DNA of 64,000 nucleotides, taken from contig CBDCVY010000013.1 of NCBI GenBank assembly GCA_965223245.1, positions 2,790,001 through 2,854,000 of the forward strand. Direction: 5' to 3'. A model generated the notes under the pieces. The model ran no database searches and was not told the DNA's origin. It saw only the letters and a list, made by a program, of their open reading frames with translations. Positions 43,120 through 52,073 of the stretch are shown piece after piece; position 1 is the stretch's first letter, and each line of letters opens with the position of its first letter. The translations under genes were made by a program, and so were the position numbers. This DNA comes from CBDCVY01 sp965223245 (GTDB lineage Bacteria; Nitrospinota; Nitrospinia; Nitrospinales; Nitrospinaceae).

Positions 43120-44260
43120 TATACAAGGGGGATTTTACCACTGGCCGTGGAGGCAGAATGGATTTCCGGAAGTCAGAGGGTAGAAGAACGGGAAACCACC
43201 TGACAAGATTTCATGTTAAATCCAGCGTAAGACTGCCTTTAGAGGAAATTGTTTTAAAGAAGACCAATGTATCCCCTCTTTCCTAAAGAGGGATAGGGTG
43301 ATTCACCTCCAGGGGTTTTAGATAGAATGAAAGAAAACGCGGATAAAGGTTTTCTAACAATACCGTTTTCAAGACAACACATCGCAAATGAAATGTTATC
43401 TCCAGGCGTTGCCTGGCGGGGGGATTGACCTTCAGGGGTTTCCGGGCCACGCCCGGAGGGAATATTTTATTCTCGACCAGCGTGACGCTGGACTCAGAAT
43501 TTGTATTCTATGAGTTATGGTGCAAACCGAATACACAGAAACTATTTGGGAAGTTGAGTTGATCTTTAGAAGAAATTGTTGAGAAAGAAGCCGATGATCG
43601 CCCTCTTTTTAAAGAGGGCTGGGGTGATTGACCTTCAGGGGTTTTAATTTGAAAACATAGTAAGGAAAAATTTCTTAAGATTTGGCGTGCAAGACAACAC
43701 ATCGCAAATGAAATATTGGCGGCGGGGCCTTCCCCGCGGCCGGGGTGATTGACCGCCTGGGGTTTTGCGGCAAACCGCCGCGGTTAAAATTTATGTGCGA
43801 TGACTCACTGACCGTGAGGGGCAGCGGGCCACGCCCGGAAGGAACATTAATTTTCGATGAGTGAGTGTGAGCGCAGAATCTTTAAACATTTTCAAACTCT
43901 GGTTTTATCTTCAGAATACAATACTGAAAGTGAGAGCGATGTATCCCCTCTTTCCTAAAGAGGGTCAGGGTGATTCACCTTCAGGAGTTCTAAAAATGAT
44001 AAAACAAATTAATGAGCAGTTTCTGACGATATGTTATCTTCAGAAACTCATCGAAGATTAATTCTGGGTGCAGCGTCACGCTGCGGACTGGGGTGATTGA
44101 CCGCCTGGGGTTTTCGATAGAATGAAAGAAAGCTCTGTGAAAAGTTTCAGAGAATTCGGCGTGCAAGCTAACACATCGCAAAAAAACTTTGAGTGCAGCG
44201 GCACGCTGGCGAGGAATTCTGAAAAGACGGTATTTTTAGAAAAGGAATAAACTAATTAAA
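43120..44260. repeat. Long mosaic block of dispersed intergenic repeats
   Basis: A single diverged copy of the 97-bp unit (43130-43226), the module of 27780-27910 again at about 43300-43435, CCCTCTTTTTAAAGAGGGCTG near 43600, the GATATGTTATCTTCAGAAAC module near 44025 and the GCAGCGTCACGCTGC palindrome at 44070-44084. No credible gene. Confidence 0.85.
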
Positions 44261-44277
44261 AAAATATGCCCGAAGTC

Positions 44278-44351
44278 AGCTTTTTAGAGAAAGCTCCATC
44301 TCATCAAAGATGAGACAGGCGAAGCCGGGCCGGACAACGTCCGGATGGAGC
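44278..44351. ncRNA. Candidate structured RNA: branched hairpins with an alternative fold
   Basis: A closing stem GCTCCAT (44293-44299) with ATGGAGC (44345-44351) encloses two perfect hairpins, TCTCATC-AAA-GATGAGA (44299-44315) and CCGGAC-AAC-GTCCGG (44330-44344): a three-way junction. A competing hairpin AGCTTT...AAAGCT (44278-44295) uses part of the closing stem. No gene overlaps. The strand is unknown: it could be the end of the tRNA transcript (minus) or a separate RNA. Confidence 0.5.
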
Positions 44352-44607
44352 CGAGTCAATCGTGAAACACCGAGAACAATCAGAACCGCACTGCTTTAGA
44401 AAGAAGTCTTCGACGAGGGAAATGCCAGAAACGAGAAAAATGCAACTTCCAGGAAAAGCAAATTTCGAAGAGACCGTCGAGAAGAGTCAACAATTTTTTA
44501 CCGTTAAAACAATTGAAATCGAACTAAGCTAAAGGGAGACAGCATTAATAGAGGGAGGCACCCGGTGGTGAACCCAGTTGGGCCCAATAAAAATGAAACA
44601 TCAGATT

Positions 44608-45050
44608 AAGCAATAATTGTGGTTTATGGAAAATTTATATAGATTATACAGCAATGAAATTGAATGAGGCAAAGACAATAGGGAGGTAACGTTTGGTAGG
44701 GAAAAGTGAGGAACGAGCCGCGCGTTACCCATCTAAAAAAGAGATTTTCTGAATAAGCAATAATTGTGGATTATAGGGAGAAATTATAAAGTTCACTTGG
44801 TAATTAAGTAGAAACGGAAGTGAGACAATAGGGAGGTAACGTTTGGTAGGGAAATGTGAGGAACGAGCCGCGCGTTACCCATCTAAAAAAGAGATTTTCT
44901 GAATAAGCAATAATTGTGGATTATAAGGAGAAATTATAAAGTTCACTTGGTAATTAAGTAGAAACGGGAGAGAGACAATAGGGAGGTAACGTTTGGTAGG
45001 GAAATGTGAGGTGTTGACCGGACGTTGCCCGTCAAAAAATGAGCAATCTC
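44608..45050. repeat. Three tandem units of about 150 bp with a conserved stem
   Basis: AAGCAATAATTGTGG begins units at 44608, 44755 and 44905; GACAATAGGGAGGTAACG recurs at 44674, 44824 and 44974. In each, GGTAACG pairs with CGTTACC about 40 bases later (in the third with CGTTGCC, one base changed but pairing kept). Units 2 and 3 are almost identical; unit 1 has drifted. Non-coding on both strands. It ends about 40 bases from tRNA-Glu. Confidence 0.85.
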
Positions 45051-45087
45051 AAAATCGGGATAACCGGAGCAAAAACAAAGGAAGGAA

Positions 45088-45165
45088 TGGCGTCCCCAGC
45101 GGGATTCGAACCCGCGTCGCCGGCGTGAAAGGCCGGTGTCCTGGGCCTGGCTAGACGATGGGGAC
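45088..45165 (-). tRNA. tRNA-Glu (anticodon TTC)
   Basis: On the minus strand a full cloverleaf: acceptor GTCCCCA/TGGGGAC, D arm CGTCTAGCCAGGCCCAGG, anticodon loop CTTTCAC with TTC, T arm GGGTTCGAATCCC, and an encoded CCA end. 32 bases after tRNA-Lys. Confidence 0.95.
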
Positions 45166-45196
45166 TCCAATACTTGTTTTTGTTTAGGAATTAAAA

Positions 45197-45272
45197 TGGT
45201 GAGCCGCGAAGGGCTCGAACCTTCGACCCACGCCTTAAAAGGGCGTTGCTCTACCAACTGAGCTAGCGGCCC
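45197..45272 (-). tRNA. tRNA-Lys (anticodon TTT)
   Basis: On the minus strand: acceptor GGGCCGC/GCGGCTC, D arm AGCTCAGTTGGTAGAGC, anticodon loop CTTTTAA with TTT, T arm AGGTTCGAGCCCT and encoded CCA. First in a two-tRNA transcript. Confidence 0.95.
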
Positions 45273-45498
45273 ACCAATAATCAAAGTGCTATTGAATACC
45301 AAACTCATTGTATCATGTCAATTTATTTTATGGACTTGATTTTATTATCTTTGCTCCCTAAAATGGCGAATCTATATTAATTTCTTCAATTCGACTTCGA
45401 AAAATTGTTTTTCTACTTTGTCTTTCTTAACCAAATGCAAATTGGAAAACAATATAAAATGTTATAACGGTTTAAATTTCTTTTAGTAAAGGCTTCTC

Positions 45499-46416
45499 TT
45501 GGAAAAATCAGAAAAAATTTGGATGGATGGAAAACTCGTTCCCTGGCATGAAGCTAATGTTCATGTACTCACCCATACTCTGCATTATGGACTTGGAGCT
45601 TTTGAGGGAATCCGTTGTTATCAAACAAAAAGTAAAAAATCCGCAATTTTTCGTTTGCCTGAGCATGTAAACAGGTTATTTAACTCTGCCAAGATTTTAG
45701 GGATCAAAATTCCCTTTTCTCACAATGATATTAGTAAAGCGATTATACAAACCGTTACTTCCAATAAACTTTTAGAATGTTATATCCGCCCAATCGTATT
45801 TTTAGGTGACAATAAAATGGGATTAAATCCTGACGGTGTAAATGTGCGAGTGGCAATAGCGGCTTGGCCTTGGGGGACCTATTTAGGCGACGATGGTCTG
45901 AATAAAGGAATTCGTGTTAAGGTCTCATCCATCAACAGACATCATGTTAACATTTCTTTAACTCGAGCTAAGGCTTGCGGTCATTATATTAATTCTATTT
46001 TTGCCAAATCTGAAGCAGTCAACGATGGTTATGATGAGGCAATCATGTTGGATGCTAATGGTTATGTTTCTGAAGGCTCGGGGGAAAATATTTTCATCTT
46101 TTCCCGAGGCAAATTGATTACTCCAACATTATCCAGTAGTTGCCTAGATGGTATTACCCGAGACTCAGTATTTGAGATCTGCAAGCATCTAAAAATCGAA
46201 TTAGAAGAATCCATTCTCACCAGGGATGAGCTTTATATTGCAGATGAAATTTTTCTTACCGGAACTGCTGCAGAAATTACTCCTGTTCGGGAAGTTGACA
46301 ACCGCCAAATTGGTTCAGGAAAGAAAGGCAAAATCACATCTCAGATTCAAAAAGTATTTTTTGATACTGTTGCAGGGAAAGTACCTAAATATAAGAAATG
46401 GCTCACTGAGATTTAG
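45499..46416 (+). CDS. ilvE: Branched-chain amino acid aminotransferase
   Basis: PLP enzyme (fold IV) for the last step of Leu, Ile and Val synthesis. Signature features: IWMDGKLVPWHEANVHVLTHTLHYGLGAFEGIRCY at the N-terminus, RLFNSAKILGI, and the PLP Lys in LTRAKACGHYINSIFAKSEA, then DGYDEAIMLDANGYVSEGSGENIF and GITRDSV, DEIFLTGTAAEITPVREVDNR. At 305 residues it is full length. Start TTG 45499. A single gene, the first of the conserved right-hand region. Confidence 0.95.
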   Translation: MEKSEKIWMDGKLVPWHEANVHVLTHTLHYGLGAFEGIRCYQTKSKKSAIFRLPEHVNRLFNSAKILGIKIPFSHNDISKAIIQTVTSNKLLECYIRPIVFLGDNKMGLNPDGVNVRVAIAAWPWGTYLGDDGLNKGIRVKVSSINRHHVNISLTRAKACGHYINSIFAKSEAVNDGYDEAIMLDANGYVSEGSGENIFIFSRGKLITPTLSSSCLDGITRDSVFEICKHLKIELEESILTRDELYIADEIFLTGTAAEITPVREVDNRQIGSGKKGKITSQIQKVFFDTVAGKVPKYKKWLTEI

Positions 46417-46615
46417 TCGGTATACTCCCTAAACTCTCCTTTTCTTTCAAAAATTCTTGAACCAAAAATCATTTTGCCTCAAAATGCATCAAATCACTTA
46501 ATAGTCCTCTTTTGGCTGGGGAAAATTTTTTTTAATTATAGACGATTTAATGGCTATAAATGGGTTATTTATTGCCTTTATCTAAGAAAATATTTGAATT
46601 TTAAGGAGTTTTTTA

Positions 46616-47026
46616 ATGCCCATCTATGAATACGAGTGTAAAACCTGTGGAAGTGTATTTGAATTGATGCATTCAATTAGTGCCCCTCCTCCAAAAACCT
46701 GCGAAACACCCAAATGCAAAGGAAAACCCAGAAGACTTGTATCGGCTTCAGGTTTTATTTTGAAGGGGTCTGGTTGGTATGCTACTGATTACCCCTCGGA
46801 GTCGCGGAAAAAAGGATGGGAAGAGGAAAGCCAACAGGGCAAACCCAAAGCCTCCACTGGCAAATCAGATGAAAAAGATACAACTCCCAATATTCCAAAA
46901 GAAAAAAAAGGCGAAGTTAAAGCAACCGAAAGGACCTCTGCAAAACCAGCTACCAAGGTAAGTCAAAAAAATCCTTATACTGGAAAAAAAAATAACAGCA
47001 AAAAACCTTCTTCTGCCAAAAAGTAG
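46616..47026 (+). CDS. FmdB-family zinc-ribbon protein
   Basis: N-terminal FmdB/CxxC-CxxC-like zinc ribbon (MPIYEYECKTCGSVFELMHS with CxxC, then TCETPKCKGKPRRLVSASGF), followed by a long Lys/Pro/Ser-rich disordered tail. Members are thought to be small regulators. GGAG precedes the ATG by 10 bases. Directly upstream of the sensor kinase (12 bp), so it may belong to the same transcript. Confidence 0.88.
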   Translation: MPIYEYECKTCGSVFELMHSISAPPPKTCETPKCKGKPRRLVSASGFILKGSGWYATDYPSESRKKGWEEESQQGKPKASTGKSDEKDTTPNIPKEKKGEVKATERTSAKPATKVSQKNPYTGKKNNSKKPSSAKK

Positions 47027-47037
47027 GCCATTGGCCA

Positions 47038-48132
47038 ATGACGAAAAAAACTAATGCACTTTATCAATCGATTTTTTCATCAATAATTGATGCGGCTTTA
47101 CTTTTGTCGCCAAAGGGAAAAGTTCTATTAGCAAATGTTGCGGCGGAGGAAATGTTTCGGCAATCACAAGAAACTTTACTCAAAAGGTCTTATTCAGATC
47201 TTTTTCCAAATCAAAAAGATATTAACGAAAAATTTGAGGAAACTCTCAATAAAAGTATTTCATTTAGAGATTTTGAGTGCAATGGTTATCGAAAAATAAA
47301 TGATCATTCTTTTCCCGTCAGCTTAACGATTTCAATTGTAACTGGAAAAGAGAATAAACATGAGGGAGTGTTAATGGTAGCCCGAGATTTAAGTTTAAAA
47401 AAAGAATTGGAAGAGACCTCCCGTCAATCAGATTATATTTCAAATTTAGGGATTCTCACTTTGGGTATGGCACATGAAATCAAGAATCCTCTATCGTCAA
47501 TTTGTGCCTCAGCGCAATTACTTATTGAAAAAATACCTGAAAACGAACAAGAGTATTTAGAAGTAGTTATAAAAGAATCTCACCGAATAAATCGCATGGT
47601 AGAAAAAATGTTAGATTTTGCTCGTCCTTCTAATTTAGACCTTCACTTGATTAACATTCATCAATTATTAGAAGAAATTTTACTTCTGGAAAAAGCCCAA
47701 TGTAAAGGAAAAGTTAAATTTGTTCAAAATTATGATCCAAGTTTACCTTTGGTGGAAGCGGATGAAGATCAATTAAAACAAGCGCTATTGAATTTAATTC
47801 GAAATTCAATTGAAGCAATGGCTGATGGAGGGAGTTTACAACTAACCACTCGGTTTAATTCAAGCTATTCGGTTAAACCAATTAAAGGCAAGCATTCCCA
47901 TCATGATATTGTAATTGAACTCATTGATACGGGAATAGGTATTGATCCAAAAGATTTAGAAAAGTTATTCACTCCATTCCACACAACCAAAAGCAAAGGA
48001 ACCGGTTTAGGATTATCACTTTCTTTAAAAATCATAGAGGACCATAGTGGAAAAATAAAAATATTTTCAGAAAAAAACAAAGGAACCCAGGTAAAAGTTT
48101 TTTTGCCTATAAAGCAGGAAAAAGATGGATAA
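47038..48132 (+). CDS. NtrB-like sensor histidine kinase with PAS domain
   Basis: Cytosolic kinase. PAS domain about residues 10-125 (SIIDAALLLSPKGKVLLANVAAEEMF). DHp helix with the phosphorylated His in TLGMAHEIKNPLSSICASAQLL, then ATPase motifs QALLNLIRNSIEAMADGG (N box), ELIDTGIGIDP (G1) and KGTGLGLSLSLKIIEDHSG (G2). No membrane segment. Overlaps the sigma-54 regulator gene by 8 bp, so this is a matched two-component pair of the NtrB/NtrC or AtoS/AtoC type. The signal is unknown. Confidence 0.93.
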   Translation: MTKKTNALYQSIFSSIIDAALLLSPKGKVLLANVAAEEMFRQSQETLLKRSYSDLFPNQKDINEKFEETLNKSISFRDFECNGYRKINDHSFPVSLTISIVTGKENKHEGVLMVARDLSLKKELEETSRQSDYISNLGILTLGMAHEIKNPLSSICASAQLLIEKIPENEQEYLEVVIKESHRINRMVEKMLDFARPSNLDLHLINIHQLLEEILLLEKAQCKGKVKFVQNYDPSLPLVEADEDQLKQALLNLIRNSIEAMADGGSLQLTTRFNSSYSVKPIKGKHSHHDIVIELIDTGIGIDPKDLEKLFTPFHTTKSKGTGLGLSLSLKIIEDHSGKIKIFSEKNKGTQVKVFLPIKQEKDG

Positions 48133-49591
48133 AACTCATAAAATTTTAGTTGTGGATGATGAAGAAAATATACTTTGGGTCTTTTCTAAGGCCTTTGAAA
48201 ATTCTCCCTATTCTATTTTTACGGCTCCCTCGGCTGAAGAAGCTTTGGAACAAATCAATAATGAAAGTTTCTTTTTAGTTTTCACAGATATCTTTATGCC
48301 TGGAATAAATGGATTAGAATTATTAAAAAAAATAAAGGAGCATCCTTCACATCCAAATGTAATTATCATGACAGCACAAGATACAATGAATAATACCATT
48401 GAAGCTATGCGCCACGGTGCCTATGATTACATCAGCAAACCTTTTGACTTTAAAAAAATATTTGAACTTATCGAACAACTTATAAATAAACAAAAAATTA
48501 AACCGGTTGAAATAGAAACGCCTCCCATTACATTAGAAGATTTTTCAGTGCAATCTATTATTGGGAAAAGTGAATCAATGCAGGAAATATTCAAGACTAT
48601 AGGTAAAGCGGCAGCAACTCAACTTCCGGTTTTAATCACTGGAGAAAGCGGGACAGGAAAAGAAATGGTCGCCCGTGCTTTGCATCATTACTCTGATCGA
48701 TCTCAAGATTCTTTTATTTTTATAAATTGCGCAGCGATTGCCCGGGATTTATTAGAAACCGAATTATTCGGTCATGAAAAAGGATCTTTCACCGGTGCAT
48801 TGGAAACCAAAAAAGGAAAATTTGAACTTGCTCATAGAGGCACTTTAATGCTCGATGAGATTGGAGATATGGAATTAGCTCTCCAAGCAAAAATTTTGCG
48901 TGTTCTACAAAATAATGAGTTTTTTCGTGTAGGTGGCAAAGAACCCATTCGAGTAGACGTTAGAATTATCGCAGCTACAAATCAAAATCTTTCGGACCTA
49001 ATGGAAAAAAATCTATTTAGAGAAGATCTCTTTCATCGTTTGAACGTTATCAATATTCAACTTCCTCCCCTAAGGGAACGCAGAGAAGATATCCCCTTGC
49101 TAGCAAATTTCTTTTTAAAGAAATATTCTGCTGAACTGAGTGGTGGTGAAGTCTTTTTGTCACCAGAAGTAGAAAAAATTTTTAAAGCCTACCCTTGGCC
49201 TGGGAACATTAGAGAATTAGAAAATTCTATGAAACGAGGGTTGGTTCTTGCAGCTCGAGGCCCTCTTTTAATGGATCACTTGCCTCAAAAATTACAGGAC
49301 TTCAACGTAAACGACCATTCTTTTGACGATTCGTGGGAAAATGCTCTTGAGCCTCTAATTGAGGAGTTCCTTAATCAATCTCAAAATTCAGAATCTGGGA
49401 AATTATATGATCAGCTCATTGAATCGGTCGAAAAACATTTATTTGAACAATTATTGATAAAGTATCGAGGAAATCAAGTAGCCACAGCAAAAGCATTAGG
49501 AATTAACCGTAATACTTTAAAAAGAAAAATTGATGCTTTTTCTATAGAACCTAAAAAAGGCAAGTCAAAATCCTCCGGGAGTACCCATTGA
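48125..49591 (+). CDS. NtrC-type sigma-54 response regulator
   Basis: Receiver (VDDEENILWVFSKAFE, phospho-Asp in FTDIFMPGINGLELL), AAA+ domain with Walker A GESGTGKEMVARALH, the sigma-54-contacting GSFTGA loop, DEIGDMELALQAKILRVLQ (Walker B) and the arginine fingers region, then a FIS-type helix-turn-helix (LIKYRGNQVATAKALGINRNTLKRKIDAF). 488 residues. It activates genes that use sigma-54; targets unknown. Its stop overlaps the next gene by 4 bp. Confidence 0.95.
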   Translation: MDKTHKILVVDDEENILWVFSKAFENSPYSIFTAPSAEEALEQINNESFFLVFTDIFMPGINGLELLKKIKEHPSHPNVIIMTAQDTMNNTIEAMRHGAYDYISKPFDFKKIFELIEQLINKQKIKPVEIETPPITLEDFSVQSIIGKSESMQEIFKTIGKAAATQLPVLITGESGTGKEMVARALHHYSDRSQDSFIFINCAAIARDLLETELFGHEKGSFTGALETKKGKFELAHRGTLMLDEIGDMELALQAKILRVLQNNEFFRVGGKEPIRVDVRIIAATNQNLSDLMEKNLFREDLFHRLNVINIQLPPLRERREDIPLLANFFLKKYSAELSGGEVFLSPEVEKIFKAYPWPGNIRELENSMKRGLVLAARGPLLMDHLPQKLQDFNVNDHSFDDSWENALEPLIEEFLNQSQNSESGKLYDQLIESVEKHLFEQLLIKYRGNQVATAKALGINRNTLKRKIDAFSIEPKKGKSKSSGSTH

Positions 49592-50556
49592 ATACAGAAA
49601 AAATAGTTTCAATTAACACTCCTATGGGAAGGGCTCTAGAAGTCATTCGTCATACATTTAATTCTCATAAGAAAAATCCCTCTCTGAGAATTTCGATAAT
49701 TGCCGGTCTTCATGGAGATGAATTGGATGGAATTTTTATTTGCAATCGTTTAATCGACGCATTAAAAAAATATCAAGAAGAGTCTCCTGAAGTTTTTCAA
49801 GGTGAAATCAATATATACCCTGCTGTAAACCCTCAGGCTTTAAATAGCGCATCAAGGTTATGGCCTTTTTATTCCATTGATATGAACCGTACTTTTGGCA
49901 ATTCTGCGAACAATTCACTCCCAGTAACTGTGTCACAAGAAATTTTCCAAGACATTCAAAATAGATCCGATTGGGCTTTGGATATTCATTCAAGCAATCT
50001 TTTCCTTAAAGAACTTCCACAAATAAGGATCATAGAAGAGTTTTCCAAACACTTACTATCAGCAGCAGAAAAAACTAACGCTGATTTGATATGGGTTCAC
50101 CCAATGGCAGGTTTATTTGAATCCACTTTAGGTTACAATTTAAATCAGCAAAAAGTAAAAACTTTAGTTATCGAATCAGGAATTTGCTTGCGAATTCACC
50201 AAAATTATTGTGAGCAACTTTTCCTGGGAATCATGAATCTGTTACAACATTTAGAAATTTTGAATTTTTCGCCAGCTTCCCATTTTGATCTTAAAAAACC
50301 AAAAATAATTCAACCCACCCAAGTTTCCATAAATTGTTCTAATAAGTCCGGCTTATTTATCAGTAAAGTTCGTTTAGGACAGTATCTTATTAAAGGAGAC
50401 CCGATTGGTGAAATCATAGATCCACAAGATGGAGAAATTTTAGAGGAAGTTTTTGCAGAGCAAGATGGACTCCTATTTACCTTAAGAGAACATCCTTTAA
50501 TATATTCCGGTGCCTTATTAGCTAGAATTGCCTTGGAGAATGAGCCGGAACCATGA
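49588..50556 (+). CDS. Succinylglutamate desuccinylase/aspartoacylase-family zinc enzyme
   Basis: M14-type zinc deacylase fold. Zinc ligands His42 and Glu45 in GLHGDELDGIF and His134 in LDIHSSN, with the substrate motif DMNRTFGN (residues 98-105) and an acid region VIESGICLRIH. The C-terminal beta domain (GQYLIKGDPIGEIIDPQDGEI) is typical of the family. The substrate is unknown; it probably removes an acyl group from an amino-acid derivative. Translationally coupled to both neighbours. Confidence 0.88.
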   Translation: MNTEKIVSINTPMGRALEVIRHTFNSHKKNPSLRISIIAGLHGDELDGIFICNRLIDALKKYQEESPEVFQGEINIYPAVNPQALNSASRLWPFYSIDMNRTFGNSANNSLPVTVSQEIFQDIQNRSDWALDIHSSNLFLKELPQIRIIEEFSKHLLSAAEKTNADLIWVHPMAGLFESTLGYNLNQQKVKTLVIESGICLRIHQNYCEQLFLGIMNLLQHLEILNFSPASHFDLKKPKIIQPTQVSINCSNKSGLFISKVRLGQYLIKGDPIGEIIDPQDGEILEEVFAEQDGLLFTLREHPLIYSGALLARIALENEPEP

Positions 50557-51524
50557 AAAAAGAAGTCTTTTCAATTGATTCTCCTTTTGGTGAGCCTTAT
50601 AAACTTCATAAAAATTATTGGGAAAATAAAAATTTTTATGAAACCTTGACCATAGTAGGCGGTTTACAAGGAGACCGGCTCAATAGTGTTTGGGTAGCTT
50701 CCCGTCTGTCACATTTTCTGCAGAATATTGAGGATGGTTTAGAAGCCGGTTATGAATTCGGAGGAAATATTCAAGTTTTTCCTGTTCTCAATTTCCGGGC
50801 TTTGGAATTCGGCTCTTCGGTTTGGGGCTTTGATAATTTGGATTTTGACTATGCTTTTCCGGGCATTGACGAAGGGGATCTCTCGGAAAAAGTTTGTAAT
50901 ATACTATTGCAGCAATCAATAGACACTCATTATGGCATCATTATTCAAACAGGAGACCATCTTTATGAAGAAGCGCCACACATTAAATTATTTAACCCCA
51001 ATCGAAATTTAAAAAGTTTAGCTCGTTGCTGTGGATTAAATGTTGCTCGTCAAATACCAGATTCCCCTACCCTAAGTTTAAATCTGGTAAAAAATTGGGA
51101 CGCTATGGGAATTCCTTCACTTCTTATAGTTTCAGGGCGAAATAAAATATTAGACCCCACTTATTGCGATATCATTTTTGAGGGACTAATTAATTTTTTA
51201 ATTATGACAGGCTTTCTAGTCCACAAAGAAGAAAAAGGAAAAAAAAGTGAAGTGGCGTTTTACAACCCAAAATGCGAATTGATTATAAAAGCAAATTTCC
51301 CCGGACTTTTTATTCCAGAATTAAATGTGGGTACTTATGTAAAAAGCAACCAAACAATTGGAACGGTGACTGATATAATTGAAGGAAAAGTCTTGGAAGT
51401 AATTAAAGCGCCTGAGGATGGATTATTAATATCGCTTAGATATCACCCGTTAATCCACGAGGGAGAATCCATTGCTATTTTACTTACAGAAAAAAATCGG
51501 CGGTGGTTTTGGCCATTTCCATAA
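50553..51524 (+). CDS. Active-site-less paralogue of the deacylase
   Basis: Same length and domain order as the preceding protein, but the zinc site is gone: GGLQGDRLNSVW has Gln39 and Arg42 in place of His and Glu; LDFDYAFPG replaces DMNRTFGN; GIIIQTGDH has Gln132 for the last His. The C-terminal beta domain is kept (GTYVKSNQTIGTVTDIIEGKVLE). It overlaps its active partner by 4 bp. Likely a structural or regulatory subunit of a heteromeric enzyme. Confidence 0.85.
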   Translation: MKKEVFSIDSPFGEPYKLHKNYWENKNFYETLTIVGGLQGDRLNSVWVASRLSHFLQNIEDGLEAGYEFGGNIQVFPVLNFRALEFGSSVWGFDNLDFDYAFPGIDEGDLSEKVCNILLQQSIDTHYGIIIQTGDHLYEEAPHIKLFNPNRNLKSLARCCGLNVARQIPDSPTLSLNLVKNWDAMGIPSLLIVSGRNKILDPTYCDIIFEGLINFLIMTGFLVHKEEKGKKSEVAFYNPKCELIIKANFPGLFIPELNVGTYVKSNQTIGTVTDIIEGKVLEVIKAPEDGLLISLRYHPLIHEGESIAILLTEKNRRWFWPFP

Positions 51525-51528
51525 TTGA

Positions 51529-51768
51529 TCAACCAATATTTGAAATAAACTTAATAAACCCATAAATTGAACAGATAAGCCCCACCGCGGTCAACGCTAT
51601 TCCACGAATTGCTCGAACTTTTAAGATTCGCATACTTTGCGAATCACCATCAATAAATGCCCATTTAGCTTGTGGATCTCGCATTTTTTCTAACTCTTTA
51701 CGCTCTACCTTAGCGCACCAAGTTAATAAACCCACACCAATTGAAAATACGATAAGTCCTGTTAACAC
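51529..51768 (-). CDS. Small membrane protein, unknown
   Basis: 79 residues with two membrane segments (MLTGLIVFSIGVGLLTWC and IRGIALTAVGLICSIYGFIKF) and a charged loop between. Start GTG 51768. Not recognised. The 305 bases after it (51769-52073) hold nothing I can identify. Confidence 0.6.
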   Translation of the reverse strand: MLTGLIVFSIGVGLLTWCAKVERKELEKMRDPQAKWAFIDGDSQSMRILKVRAIRGIALTAVGLICSIYGFIKFISNIG

Positions 51769-52073
51769 GGATTTCTTTATTTAAATCAAATATTATTGGA
51801 AACAACCTATATAAAAAGTATAACAGTATGCAATTAAAATTCAAAGGGTTCAGAGAAAACCTCATAATAATTCATAAGTTGCTGAAAAAGGCCCAATTCG
51901 ATAGACTTGGGTAAATTACAAAGGAATATTTGTCTTTAGAATTATTGCAGTGAAAGAATTTAACTAAAAATTATCGATTTATCGAGGTTAATATACATAT
52001 TCTCTTTTAATTATAAAAATTGAGCTCACTATATCAATCTTTGTAATATTAGAATTTATTTTGCGGATTATTT

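Noticed and set aside
42457..43286. Plus-strand frames across the IS110 element
   Set aside because: They oppose the transposase and contain no recognisable domain; the minus strand carries the DEDD and C-terminal motifs.
43861..44061. Small protein frames inside the repeat blocks (also 4085-4282, 28137-28346, 40410-40592)
   Set aside because: They are translations of the shared repeat modules, differ between copies, and lack ribosome sites.
44608..45050. CRISPR array or group II intron
   Set aside because: Repeats are 150 bp with no variable spacer; there is no reverse transcriptase, no GUGYG start and no domain V hairpin I can find.
44278..45050. Retron msr-msd RNA
   Set aside because: No reverse transcriptase gene lies nearby, and the branched fold lacks the usual inverted-repeat closure with a priming G.
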